The notes below the pieces were generated by a model, which was given only the letters and a program-made list of their open reading frames with translations, did no database searches and was not told the DNA's origin. Positions 7,505 to 15,678 of a DNA stretch of 64,000 nt are shown in pieces. Numbering within the stretch: the stretch's first letter is position 1; every line of letters starts with the position of its first letter. The position numbers and the translations under genes are program-made. The DNA comes from CAYSXY01 sp964435165 (lineage in GTDB: Bacteria; Pseudomonadota; Alphaproteobacteria; Rickettsiales; RI-342): contig CAYSXY010000008.1 in NCBI GenBank assembly GCA_964435165.1, positions 1 through 64,000 on the forward strand, written 5' to 3'.

Positions 7505-8757
7505 CCTCTGCCTTTCCCTCACCTCCGGGCTGGCTTGCTGATCCTGGGATTGGCCGTGTGATAGAGCAGTTTCGGAATGGAGGGGAGGATATCCGTTTCG
7601 TTGGTGGCTGTGTACGCGATGCACTGCTGGGACACAGCAGCCTGGATATCGATCTGGCGACAACGGCTACCCCTGAGCGCAGTATGGCACTGTGTGACGC
7701 AGCCGGGCTGTCTTCACTACCCACAGGAATAAAGCACGGCACGATCACGGTGATGCTCGATCCCTATCGGCTGGAAATCACGACGTTACGCACAGATGCC
7801 AGTTGTGATGGGCGCCACGCGGTGGTGACGTTTGGATCAGACTGGGAAGCAGATGCCAGACGGCGTGATTTTACGATCAATGCGCTCTATGCGGATGCCG
7901 AAGGGGCGCTTTATGATGATGTGGGCGGAAGAGATGATTTGGAGCACGGTGTTGTTCGCTTCATCGGCGATGCACAGCAGCGTGTACGGGAAGATTATCT
8001 GCGCCTGCTGCGTTTCTTTCGCTTCTGGTCGCGTTATGGCCGCGCAGAGGTGCCTTCTTCTGTTCTGGAGGTGATGGCGCAGGAAGCAGAGGGGCTTGCT
8101 GCAATTTCAGGCGAGCGACTCGTCGGAGAAATGCGTCGCCTGATCGTGTCTCCCAAAGCGGATGAGGCGGTCCGTATGATGGCTGCCGCCGGGCTTTTCT
8201 CTCCTCTTGCATTCACCACTATTGATGTGCTGCGTTTTCGTCGGTGGCATCAATTACGTCTCAAGGTGGCGTTAGACGAGCCGCCATCTTTATGGTTATC
8301 CGGGGTGGCGGCGATGATTGCAGAAGACGCGCAACTGACGGATCTGGTGAAGCGCTGGCGCTTATCTCGTCAGGAGCAGCAGATCCTGACGTCCGTGGTG
8401 AATATGGGTGAAACAGCAGAGCCGGATGACGCCACGATTAAATCCTGGCTGGTGGAGTGGGGGCGCGAGATGACCCGGCTCGGGTTGTTACTGGCTCTGT
8501 CCCATCAAGAAGGGGATGTCTCAGCGCAATGGCAGAGATTGTCGCCATTACTTGACCAGTGGGATATTCCTGCATTCCCTCTTGCGGGGGATGATTTGAT
8601 CAGTCTGGGTGTTCAGGAAGGGCCGATGCTTGGCAAGCTATTGCATGAAGTGAAGCAATATTGGGCAATACATGATTATGCGCCGGATAAACAGGCACTA
8701 CTTACCAAGGCGCGTCAACTGGCCGCTTCTTCGACTTTAGGCTCTTCCAACGCATAA
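7501..8757 (+). CDS. cca: CCA tRNA nucleotidyltransferase
   Basis: Adds or repairs the 3'-CCA end of tRNAs. It is a class II poly(A) polymerase/CCA enzyme of 418 residues. The head domain has FVGGCVRDALLG, the catalytic LDIDLATTA (about residues 46-54), GIKHGTITVML, and EADARRRDFTINALYAD. The neck follows with YDDVGGRDDLEHGVVRFIGD..RVREDYLRLLRFFRF, the conserved flexible-loop and helix region. No HD domain is obvious in the tail. The start is a GTG overlapping the upstream stop by 4 nt. The last 43 nt overlap the convergent phoB gene. Confidence 0.92.
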   Translation: MTSAFPSPPGWLADPGIGRVIEQFRNGGEDIRFVGGCVRDALLGHSSLDIDLATTATPERSMALCDAAGLSSLPTGIKHGTITVMLDPYRLEITTLRTDASCDGRHAVVTFGSDWEADARRRDFTINALYADAEGALYDDVGGRDDLEHGVVRFIGDAQQRVREDYLRLLRFFRFWSRYGRAEVPSSVLEVMAQEAEGLAAISGERLVGEMRRLIVSPKADEAVRMMAAAGLFSPLAFTTIDVLRFRRWHQLRLKVALDEPPSLWLSGVAAMIAEDAQLTDLVKRWRLSRQEQQILTSVVNMGETAEPDDATIKSWLVEWGREMTRLGLLLALSHQEGDVSAQWQRLSPLLDQWDIPAFPLAGDDLISLGVQEGPMLGKLLHEVKQYWAIHDYAPDKQALLTKARQLAASSTLGSSNA

Positions 8758-9425
8758 CCGGCGGAGCGTACCGTGCGGATCAGATCCGGCGCAGTATCCT
8801 CCAGTGACAGGGCTTTACGCAGGCGACGGATATGCACATCGACGGTGCGCAGTTCCACATAAATATCATGTCCCCATACGGCGTCGAGTAATTGCTCACG
8901 CGAGAAGACGCGCCCAGGATGTTCCATCAGATATTGCAGGAGCCGAAATTCCGTTGGTCCGAGATGGATATCCTGCTCTGCACGTGTGACCCGATGTGCC
9001 GACAAATCAAGTTTGACATCGGAAAAGGTCACGACTTTTTCTGCCAGGGCAGGGCGAATGCGGCGCAGCACGGCGCGAATACGTGCCACCAGCTCACTGG
9101 GGGAGAATGGTTTGGTCATGTAATCATCTGCACCGCAATCCAGCCCGCGAATTTTGTCATCTTCTTCGCCACGAGCGGATAGCATGATGACCGGGATATT
9201 TTTCGACTCATTGTTACGGCGCATTTGCCGACATACTTCAACCCCCGACATGGAGGGGAGCATCCAATCCAACACAATAATATCGGGCTTTTTCTCCGTG
9301 ATCATCATCAGGCCGTCTTCGCCATCTGTTGCGCTGTAGACAGTGAAGCCTTCCTGCTCAAGATTATATTTGAGCATGGTGATGATGGCAGTTTCATCTT
9401 CGATGATGAGTACGGTCGGTTCCAT
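8715..9425 (-). CDS. phoB: Phosphate regulon response regulator PhoB
   Basis: OmpR/PhoB-type response regulator that activates phosphate-starvation genes when phosphorylated by PhoR. The receiver domain (residues 1-120) has IIEDE, the phospho-acceptor Asp53 in IIVLDWMLPSMSG, the Thr/Ser switch region VIMLSARGEE, and Lys in YMTKPFSPSELVARI. The C-terminal winged helix ends with YVELRTVDVHIRRLRKAL and IRTVRSAGYALE. The start MEPTVLIIEDE at 9425 gives 236 residues; an ATG four codons upstream is also possible. phoR is about 17 kb away on the other strand rather than adjacent. The 3' end overlaps cca antisense by 43 nt. Another OmpR-type regulator remains possible, but the sequence fits PhoB well. 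Confidence 0.85.
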   Translation of the reverse strand: MEPTVLIIEDETAIITMLKYNLEQEGFTVYSATDGEDGLMMITEKKPDIIVLDWMLPSMSGVEVCRQMRRNNESKNIPVIMLSARGEEDDKIRGLDCGADDYMTKPFSPSELVARIRAVLRRIRPALAEKVVTFSDVKLDLSAHRVTRAEQDIHLGPTEFRLLQYLMEHPGRVFSREQLLDAVWGHDIYVELRTVDVHIRRLRKALSLEDTAPDLIRTVRSAGYALEEPKVEEAAS

Positions 9426-9560
9426 GGGTCGTATCAATGTTATTGCAACAAGAATTATAATTTAGCAAGCGATACACCTGCTACACTGTCATACTTTCCA
9501 CGAATAAGATAAACAGAGGATTAACTCTTTGTTGCGGCTTGGTTAAAACGGCCATGACAG

Positions 9561-10856
9561 TCAGCCATTGGCCGCTTTGGGGTGTGCTGCAGTGATGGCA
9601 CGCCAGCCGATGTCGCGCCGACAAAAGCCATCCGGCCAATCGAGACAATCCACGGCATGATACGCGCGTTGCTGTGCCATGGCAATGGACCCTGCTTTTG
9701 CCGTGATGCCAAGAACGCGCCCGCCGCTGGCGACAATCTGCCCGTCTTTTTCGGCTGTTCCTGCATGAAACACGGTGACTTCCGGCATGGCTTCCGCCTG
9801 CTCCAAGCCGCGAATAATTGTATTTTTTTTGTAAGACCCAGGGTAGCCATTGCTAGCCATGACGACGCAGAGGGCTGCATCATCGCTCATTGCAATGGGG
9901 CGATCCTGCTGCAGCTGCCCGGTGGCCGTATCACGCAATAATGGCAGAATGTCATCTTCAAGCCGTGCCATGAGAACCTGCGTTTCCGGATCGCCAAAGC
10001 GCACGTTGAATTCCAGTAATTGCGGTCCTTCCGCTGTGAGCATTAGCCCGGCAAACAGCACGCCACGGTAGGAAATACCTTCCTGATCAAGACCGGAGGC
10101 TATGGGCTGGATGATGGTGTCCATCACATGTTTGTGCATGGCATCCGTGAAAATCGGCGTTGGCGAATAGGTGCCCATTCCGCCCGTATTGGGACCTGTA
10201 TCGCCTTCGCCCACCGCTTTATGGTCCTGCGCTGCGCCAATGGAGAGGGCCGTGCCGTCGGATATCAAGGCAAAGAGGCTGACCTCCTGCCCTTCCAGAA
10301 ACGCTTCGATGATGACGGATTTGCCGGCATCGCCGAATTTACCACCGAACGCATCCTGCACGGCGTCAACGGCTTCCTGCTGCGTCATCGCAACGGTGAC
10401 CCCTTTACCGGCTGCCAGCCCATCGGCTTTGACGACAATTGGGGCTCCCTGGGTTTTGATATAATCGATGGCGCTTTGGGCTTCGGTAAAGCTGCCATAC
10501 GCCGCAGTAGGCACTTGATAGCGCTCGCAGAGTTGCTTGCAGAATTCTTTGGAACCTTCGATTCTTGCGGCCGCTTTGCCAGGGCCGAAGCAGGTAATAC
10601 CTGCCTCACGCAAGTGATCGGCCATGCCGTCGACCAGCGGTGCTTCCGGACCGATCACAACAAGATCAATCTGCTTGGCCTGACAGAACGTTATCAGACC
10701 CGGATAGTCGTGATGATCAAGTGTGACACACTGTGCGAGCGCCGAGATACCAGGATTTCCAGGGCTGCAATAGAGTGTTTCCAGCACTGGTGACTGGGCG
10801 ATTTTCCAGCATAGTGCATGCTCGCGTCCACCGCCGCCAATGACCAGAACGCGCAT
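9561..10856 (-). CDS. purD: Phosphoribosylamine-glycine ligase PurD
   Basis: Second enzyme of de novo purine synthesis, joining glycine to phosphoribosylamine with ATP. It is a 431-residue ATP-grasp protein: N-terminal MRVLVIGGGGREHALCWK, LVVIGPEAPLVDGMAD, the ATP-binding PIVVKADGLAAGKGVTVA loop, HKAVGEGDTGPNTGGMGTYSP, and the metal/ATP segment LLEFNVRFGDPETQVLM. The ATG at 10856 shares one base with the hflC stop (TGATG), so purD is translationally coupled behind hflK-hflC. The C-terminal ~20 residues vary in the family. The gene is followed by 135 nt before phoB. Confidence 0.95.
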   Translation of the reverse strand: MRVLVIGGGGREHALCWKIAQSPVLETLYCSPGNPGISALAQCVTLDHHDYPGLITFCQAKQIDLVVIGPEAPLVDGMADHLREAGITCFGPGKAAARIEGSKEFCKQLCERYQVPTAAYGSFTEAQSAIDYIKTQGAPIVVKADGLAAGKGVTVAMTQQEAVDAVQDAFGGKFGDAGKSVIIEAFLEGQEVSLFALISDGTALSIGAAQDHKAVGEGDTGPNTGGMGTYSPTPIFTDAMHKHVMDTIIQPIASGLDQEGISYRGVLFAGLMLTAEGPQLLEFNVRFGDPETQVLMARLEDDILPLLRDTATGQLQQDRPIAMSDDAALCVVMASNGYPGSYKKNTIIRGLEQAEAMPEVTVFHAGTAEKDGQIVASGGRVLGITAKAGSIAMAQQRAYHAVDCLDWPDGFCRRDIGWRAITAAHPKAANG

Positions 10857-11881
10857 CAACGACGTCCGCCCTGACTACCTTCTTCCAGGAATCTCAAAAA
10901 TTCGCTCTTCGGTGACATCACCATCATCGTATCCTGCCCGGCCAGTGTTTCGCGATAGGCCTGCAAGGAGCGGTAGAAGTGATAGAAATCTTCATCCCGG
11001 CCAAAGGCTTCGGCGAAAACGCGTGTGGCTTCCGCTTCACCCTTACCGCGAATAATATCTGATTCTTTCGTGGCATTGGCCAGAATCACCGTGCGCTCAT
11101 TTTCCGCACGGGAGCGAATTTTCTGTGCTTCTTCTTTACCGCGTGCCCGGAAATCTTTTGCTTCGCGTTCGCGTTCGGTCTGCATCCGCCGATAAATTGC
11201 CTGAGAGTTTTCTTTGGGCAAATCGGCACGCATCAGACGCACATCAACCACTTCAATACCGAAACCGCCATGGTTAATATTCTCGGTCTCTTCGACCACG
11301 GCTTCAACTTTGGCTTCAACGGCTTCCGCCTGTTTCGGGTCACTTGTTTGCTCAGCAGTCTCTTCGGCCCGTTTTTCCAACATAGCGACGATATGATTGG
11401 GCAATGGCTTGCCTGAGGCCTGTGAATGCACAATCGCCGTGATCATTTCCATAATCGTGGTGCGCTCACTGGATAATACGGTCGCCAATGGCACACTCCC
11501 CATCACCTGACGCAGGCTCGACTCAACAATAGAGTTCAAACGGTCACGCATGATACGTTCATCGCGCACGGTCTGGAAGAATTTGAGCGGATCGGTAATA
11601 CGATAACGCACAAACGCATCGACAATCAGACGCTTCTGGTCTGCCAGGATCACTTCTTTCGGTTCCGCATTAAATTCAATCAGGCGTTTATCGAAATAGG
11701 CCACATCCTGAATAAACGGCTTTTTAACCTTCAGCCCTGGTTCCTGCACGGTTTTAACGGCTTTACCAATTTCAAACACCACCGCTTGCTCGACTTGCGA
11801 GACAATAAAAAAGGCGTTGAAGATCACAAACAGAGAAACAGCGATAATAATGCCGCCAATGGTCAGTATTTTACTCGACAT
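10856..11881 (-). CDS. hflC: Protease modulator HflC
   Basis: SPFH/Band 7 membrane protein that with HflK forms the cage around the FtsH protease and modulates membrane-protein degradation. A single N-terminal membrane helix (about residues 6-26, ILTIGGIIIAVSLFVIFNAFF) is followed by the SPFH domain (EQAVVFEIGKAVKTVQEPGLKVKKPF) and a charged coiled coil (REREAKDFRARGKEEAQKIRSRAENE), then YRSLQAYRETLAG. About 341 residues, as expected. The insert of acidic residues near positions 165-185 (KRAEETAEQTSDPKQAEAVEAK) is longer than in E. coli. The ATG at 11881 follows AGGAG; a GTG one codon earlier is possible. It is 9 nt downstream of hflK. Confidence 0.93.
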   Translation of the reverse strand: MSSKILTIGGIIIAVSLFVIFNAFFIVSQVEQAVVFEIGKAVKTVQEPGLKVKKPFIQDVAYFDKRLIEFNAEPKEVILADQKRLIVDAFVRYRITDPLKFFQTVRDERIMRDRLNSIVESSLRQVMGSVPLATVLSSERTTIMEMITAIVHSQASGKPLPNHIVAMLEKRAEETAEQTSDPKQAEAVEAKVEAVVEETENINHGGFGIEVVDVRLMRADLPKENSQAIYRRMQTEREREAKDFRARGKEEAQKIRSRAENERTVILANATKESDIIRGKGEAEATRVFAEAFGRDEDFYHFYRSLQAYRETLAGQDTMMVMSPKSEFLRFLEEGSQGGRR

Positions 11882-11890
11882 CACGTTCTC

Positions 11891-13060
11891 CTATTGATCT
11901 GATTGAGAATTTGCTGCGCGGCGCTGCATTTCCGGCAAGGGCAGAAATGGCATGACGCCTTCCACATCCGGATCAATCAACACCTTATCCATGCCCCGCA
12001 GGATTTCTTCCATTGTCTCCAAGTAAAGACGCTGGCGGGTGACGGAGCGAGCGTTGATATATTCATTATAGACAGAGAGGAACCGTGCGGCTTCACCTTC
12101 CGACTGAGCAATGACGCGGTCGCGGTAGGCCTGTGCTTCCAAAATTCTCTTTTCGGCATCACCACGGGCGATGGGAATGATCTCATTACGGTATGATTCT
12201 GCTTCATTGATAGATCGTTCCATATCGGCGCGCGCCGTCTGTACATCGCGAAATGCGTCGATTACCGTACGCGTGGTGCCGCTGCCGCCGACGATGGTCT
12301 CCGATGGCGGATCCACTTTCAACATCTGCAGGCGCACAATCTCAATGCCGGATTGGTAACTGTCGAGAATGTCTTGTAGGAGCTGGCGTGACGCCAATTC
12401 CACTTCCAGACGTCCTTCCGCCAATGCGGTGGCGATTGGCGTGCGGCCAATCACTTCACGCACAGCACTTTCTGCGGCATTCTTAACCGCAATTTCAGGG
12501 TTACGAACATTGAACAGAAAATCAGCAGCATCGCGGATTTTCCACTGCACTTCGAAATTGATATCGACGATGTTTTCATCGCCGGTCAGCATCAGGCTTT
12601 CTTCCGGCAGAAATTGCTGACGCGCTCCACGGGCGCCGCTCACACTGCGAAAACCGACTTCCGCCCGATTTACCCGGGTGACTTTAGGCTTATATTCTGA
12701 CTCGATGGGACGCGGCCAGCGATAACGCAGGCCGGGTTCGGACAGGCGGTGATATTCACCAAAACGCAGGACGACGCCGATTTCATCTTCATTCACACGA
12801 TAGATACCCTCGGCCATCCATAGCACGACCGCAGCCAGAATCAGCAGAACCACAGCCTTTTTGTTGCCGCCACCGCCGCCGGAGAAAGTCTGACGAAACC
12901 GGTCCTGTCCTTTGCGGATAAAATCATCGATATCCGGTGTATTGGGTGGGCGTTTGCCGTTGCCGTTATTGCGGTTGCCACCCCCGCCGGATTTAGGGCC
13001 GGATGGGCCCTGGCCCCACGGTCCCCGATTGCCTTGTCCGCCTTTATGTGACCAGTCCAT
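11891..13060 (-). CDS. hflK: Protease modulator HflK
   Basis: Partner of HflC in the FtsH-regulating complex. The N-terminal ~50 residues are Gly/Asn/Pro-rich (MDWSHKGGQGNRGPWGQGPSG), typical of HflK; then comes a membrane helix (KAVVLLILAAVVLWMAEGIYRV, about residues 68-89) and a SPFH domain starting NEDEIGVVLRFGEYHRLSEPGLRYRWPRPIE. A coiled coil follows (EAESYRNEIIPIARGDAEKRILEAQAYRD) and a conserved YLETMEEILRGMDKVLID end. A strong GGGGTGAAGG sequence lies just before the ATG at 13060. It heads the hflK-hflC-purD unit and diverges from mrp. Confidence 0.94.
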   Translation of the reverse strand: MDWSHKGGQGNRGPWGQGPSGPKSGGGGNRNNGNGKRPPNTPDIDDFIRKGQDRFRQTFSGGGGGNKKAVVLLILAAVVLWMAEGIYRVNEDEIGVVLRFGEYHRLSEPGLRYRWPRPIESEYKPKVTRVNRAEVGFRSVSGARGARQQFLPEESLMLTGDENIVDINFEVQWKIRDAADFLFNVRNPEIAVKNAAESAVREVIGRTPIATALAEGRLEVELASRQLLQDILDSYQSGIEIVRLQMLKVDPPSETIVGGSGTTRTVIDAFRDVQTARADMERSINEAESYRNEIIPIARGDAEKRILEAQAYRDRVIAQSEGEAARFLSVYNEYINARSVTRQRLYLETMEEILRGMDKVLIDPDVEGVMPFLPLPEMQRRAANSQSDQ

Positions 13061-13174
13061 GCCTTCACCCCTCGCTGAAACCCTGTCGGCTGAGTTGTGA
13101 GAAAGTGCCGACTGGAAATTGCGTATAAAGCCACCTATATAGGCAAGCTCAGAAGTAGATGCAAGGTAATGACA

Positions 13175-14275
13175 ATGATTTCAGAACAGCAGGTGATGCA
13201 GGCGCTCAATCGTGTGGTGGATGAACGCACCGGCGCGCCGCTTATCGAACCGTCATCTATCTCCACGATTGTTATTCGAGAGGGGAAGGTCGGTTTTTCC
13301 CTCACCTTACCGGGGGTGGAGCCAGCACAGGCGGCTGATATTCGCCAGCGTGCAGAGATTGCCGTCAAGCGACTGCCCGGTGTGGAAAAGGTGACCGTTG
13401 TGCTCACGGCAGAGGCCGGACAGGAAGATGTGAGCGCGCCTGCGGCGCCACGCCGCCCTGAGCCGGTATGGCAAAGCACCCCGATTCCCGGTGTTGCGCG
13501 AGTGATGGCCGTTGCCTCGGGCAAAGGAGGAGTCGGCAAATCCACGACGGCGGTTAATCTCGCAGCTGCTTTGTCTGCACAGGGGATGAAGGTTGGGCTG
13601 CTTGATGCGGATATTTATGGGCCTTCGCTGCCGCGCATGCTTGGCATTAGTGGCCAGCCGGAGGTGAAAGATGGATTGCTTCAGCCCGCATATGCCCATG
13701 GCATGGCGTGTATGTCGATGGGATTGGTGGCGGGTGATGATAAGCCGGTTGTCTGGCGTGGGGCGATGGTGACCAAGGCGCTGCATCAGATGTTGCGCGG
13801 AGTAAACTGGCAGGCGCAAGGACCACTTGATGTGCTGCTTATTGATATGCCGCCGGGAACAGGCGATGCACATTTGTCTTTGGCGCAGGCTGTGCCATTA
13901 GATGGCGTGGTGATTGTCTCAACGCCGCAGGAAGTGGCGTTACTGGATGCCACCAAATGCCTGCAAATGTTTCGCAAGGTGATGGTACCGGTATTGGGGA
14001 TGGTAGAGAATATGAGTTATTTTGATGATCCGGCCAGTGGACATCGCAGTTATATCTTTGGCGAAGGCGGGGCGCGGCGTGCGGCCCACGATTATCATAT
14101 TCCGTTTCTCGGTGAGGTGCCGATTGACATGGCGGTGCGCGAGCAGGGTGATGTCGGCCAGCCACTCCCGCTGACGATGCCAGATTCAGCTGCCAGTGAG
14201 GCTTACCGGCACATCGCCGCGGCGCTTATGCAGGTGATGGAAGAGAAGTCTTACCAAGCACAGCAAGAAAAATAG
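13175..14275 (+). CDS. mrp: Mrp/ApbC-type iron-sulfur cluster carrier ATPase
   Basis: P-loop ATPase implicated in Fe-S cluster delivery. The 366-residue product has an N-terminal MIP18/DUF59 domain (residues 1-80, MISEQQVMQALNRVVDE..LPGVEPAQA) and a C-terminal MinD-like domain with a deviant Walker A GKGGVGKSTT (about residues 116-125), LLDADIYGPSLPRMLG, and DVLLIDMPPGTGDAHL. The CxxC pair that usually follows VENMSYF is absent; here the sequence is MSYFDDPASGHRSYIFGEGG, with no Cys. The ATG at 13175 sits 8 nt after AAGG; the frame is open to 13097 but without better start signals. Divergent from hflK. Confidence 0.9.
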   Translation: MISEQQVMQALNRVVDERTGAPLIEPSSISTIVIREGKVGFSLTLPGVEPAQAADIRQRAEIAVKRLPGVEKVTVVLTAEAGQEDVSAPAAPRRPEPVWQSTPIPGVARVMAVASGKGGVGKSTTAVNLAAALSAQGMKVGLLDADIYGPSLPRMLGISGQPEVKDGLLQPAYAHGMACMSMGLVAGDDKPVVWRGAMVTKALHQMLRGVNWQAQGPLDVLLIDMPPGTGDAHLSLAQAVPLDGVVIVSTPQEVALLDATKCLQMFRKVMVPVLGMVENMSYFDDPASGHRSYIFGEGGARRAAHDYHIPFLGEVPIDMAVREQGDVGQPLPLTMPDSAASEAYRHIAAALMQVMEEKSYQAQQEK

Positions 14276-14279
14276 TCTT

Positions 14280-14843
14280 CTAGTCCGCACCTGCCAGCGC
14301 TGCTTTAATCTCAGGCACCAAATCAACACCGCGAATACGCGCCCGGATGATTTTAAGCATCAGCTGATAGCTGTCCGATTGTTCGAGTCTGGCAATGGCA
14401 GCCTGTGTTTCATCGAGGCGGGCGCGAATATGTGTGGCATAGGCATGCAGCGCCGGGACGTCTGGTGAGCCGCCTGAAAGGACTTCATCCGTCAGCATGT
14501 GGCAATAAAGCTGTTGCAGACGAAAGAGACTTCGTGAGCGATACGCATTGTGAATTTCTCCGAGCAATCGATGTGACGAGGTGTTTGTCTCGTCGTGGTT
14601 ATGACTATCGGGGTGTAGTGTTTTCATCATTTGGCGATAGAGTCGCTTGAGTTCAGGCGTCTGCTGTGCCCGCTTAGGCGCCTGTTGTAAGTCTCTGGGT
14701 AATGCAAGGCCCAACTCGTCATAATAACGCGTCAAAAAATGATGGCGCTGATTTTCCATGCGGCAGAGCGTGCGATAGGCTTGTTCATAAGCCCGGCAAT
14801 CGTCGCCAATTTGGATTCTGAGAGTGTCGGTGGTTGCTAACAT
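14280..14843 (-). CDS. J-domain-like protein of unknown function
   Basis: A 187-residue soluble protein. The middle region (about residues 65-115) resembles a DnaJ J domain: LKRLYRQMMKTLHPD carries the HPD tripeptide at the end of helix II, and the following RLLGEIHNAYRSRSLFRLQQLY matches helix III. Flanking helices have heptad-like patterns (ARLDETQAAIARLEQ). There are no Gly/Phe-rich or zinc-finger regions, so it is not DnaJ itself; it may be a specialised DnaK co-chaperone or a degenerate J-like fold. AAGGA precedes the ATG by 7 nt. It ends 4 nt from the convergent mrp gene. Confidence 0.65.
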   Translation of the reverse strand: MLATTDTLRIQIGDDCRAYEQAYRTLCRMENQRHHFLTRYYDELGLALPRDLQQAPKRAQQTPELKRLYRQMMKTLHPDSHNHDETNTSSHRLLGEIHNAYRSRSLFRLQQLYCHMLTDEVLSGGSPDVPALHAYATHIRARLDETQAAIARLEQSDSYQLMLKIIRARIRGVDLVPEIKAALAGAD

Positions 14844-14889
14844 CTTGTATCCTTAGCCTGTTTTGGCGGTAAAGGCAATCACGAGACGT

Positions 14890-15678
14890 TTAGACGCGCA
14901 GCCACAGATAGGGTGTGCTGGGATCGGCAACGAACCAGACATAGATCAGCTTGATCAGTATCAGGTGGATGGCATACACCGCCAGTGAATGCCGTGCACA
15001 CAGGCGAATGCTTCTATGCAGCCAGATGGGAGGTGTGTTTGTCAGCGCATACAGGCGATAGTAGCTGAGCAGGATGCTTAACCCCGCCAGTGCAAGACAA
15101 AAAGTGGCGGCATAGATGAGCGGAAATGCCAGTGTGATACTGGTAAAGGCGGCAAAGAGCAGTAAAATAACGGCGATGGCAGGTGCCGTTTCGCGTGCGG
15201 TTGCCTGCCCTGTTGCAATATAACGCCCGCAGAGCGCCATGAGAATGCCGAATGTGCCGTATTCTGTGAGGATTGCGGTTGGGATCAGCCAGACAGTCAG
15301 TAGGAAGATGCTGGTCAAGGGCGACCGCTCATGCGAGCCATATCGCGATTCCATGCGAAAATAAATCCGGGTGAGAATTACCGTTACCACAATATTCAGG
15401 GGAAAAGGTGGCAGGCTGAGCAGCAGGTCGGTGGCGATCACGGCACCGGCTGCCAGCCACAGTGCAGGAGATAGCTTGGTGCTGCCGGTATAGCCAATCA
15501 AAAAGAAAAAGAGCGGAAAGGCAAAGCGCCCAAGCCAGCGTATCCATAATTGGTCAGGGAAAAAGTAGTAGCCCAGATGATCGCCGATCATCAGTATAAT
15601 GGCCGCGGCTTTGATGAGGTCGTGGCTGTTGAGTGGGCCGTAGCGATCCGGGCGGGCAAAACGTGGCAATGTCAGCAT
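14890..15678 (-). CDS. TraX family membrane protein
   Basis: Multi-pass inner-membrane protein of 262 residues with about seven or eight hydrophobic segments. The beginning, LNSHDLIKAAAIILMIGDHLGYYFFPDQLWIRWLGRFAFPLFFFLIGY, matches the TraX/acyltransferase-like family (DLIK..A...M..DH.G...F....W.R..GR.AFPLF.F). TraX acetylates pilin in F plasmid, but chromosomal homologues are widespread and of unknown substrate; no conjugation genes are present here. Its ATG shares one base with the yifB stop (TAATG), so it is coupled to yifB. Confidence 0.8.
   Translation of the reverse strand: MLTLPRFARPDRYGPLNSHDLIKAAAIILMIGDHLGYYFFPDQLWIRWLGRFAFPLFFFLIGYTGSTKLSPALWLAAGAVIATDLLLSLPPFPLNIVVTVILTRIYFRMESRYGSHERSPLTSIFLLTVWLIPTAILTEYGTFGILMALCGRYIATGQATARETAPAIAVILLLFAAFTSITLAFPLIYAATFCLALAGLSILLSYYRLYALTNTPPIWLHRSIRLCARHSLAVYAIHLILIKLIYVWFVADPSTPYLWLRV

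Noticed and set aside
9486..9492. CTGTCAT half-site near phoB, as in a Pho box
   Set aside because: Only one 7-bp half-site is present, the second repeat does not match, and it is on the strand opposite to phoB transcription.
10128..10793. Long open frame opposite purD
   Set aside because: It is a shadow of purD on the complementary strand; no family motif is present while purD is clear.
14890..15678. Conjugation or plasmid remnant suggested by the TraX-like gene
   Set aside because: No other transfer, relaxase or plasmid gene is present; chromosomal TraX homologues are common.
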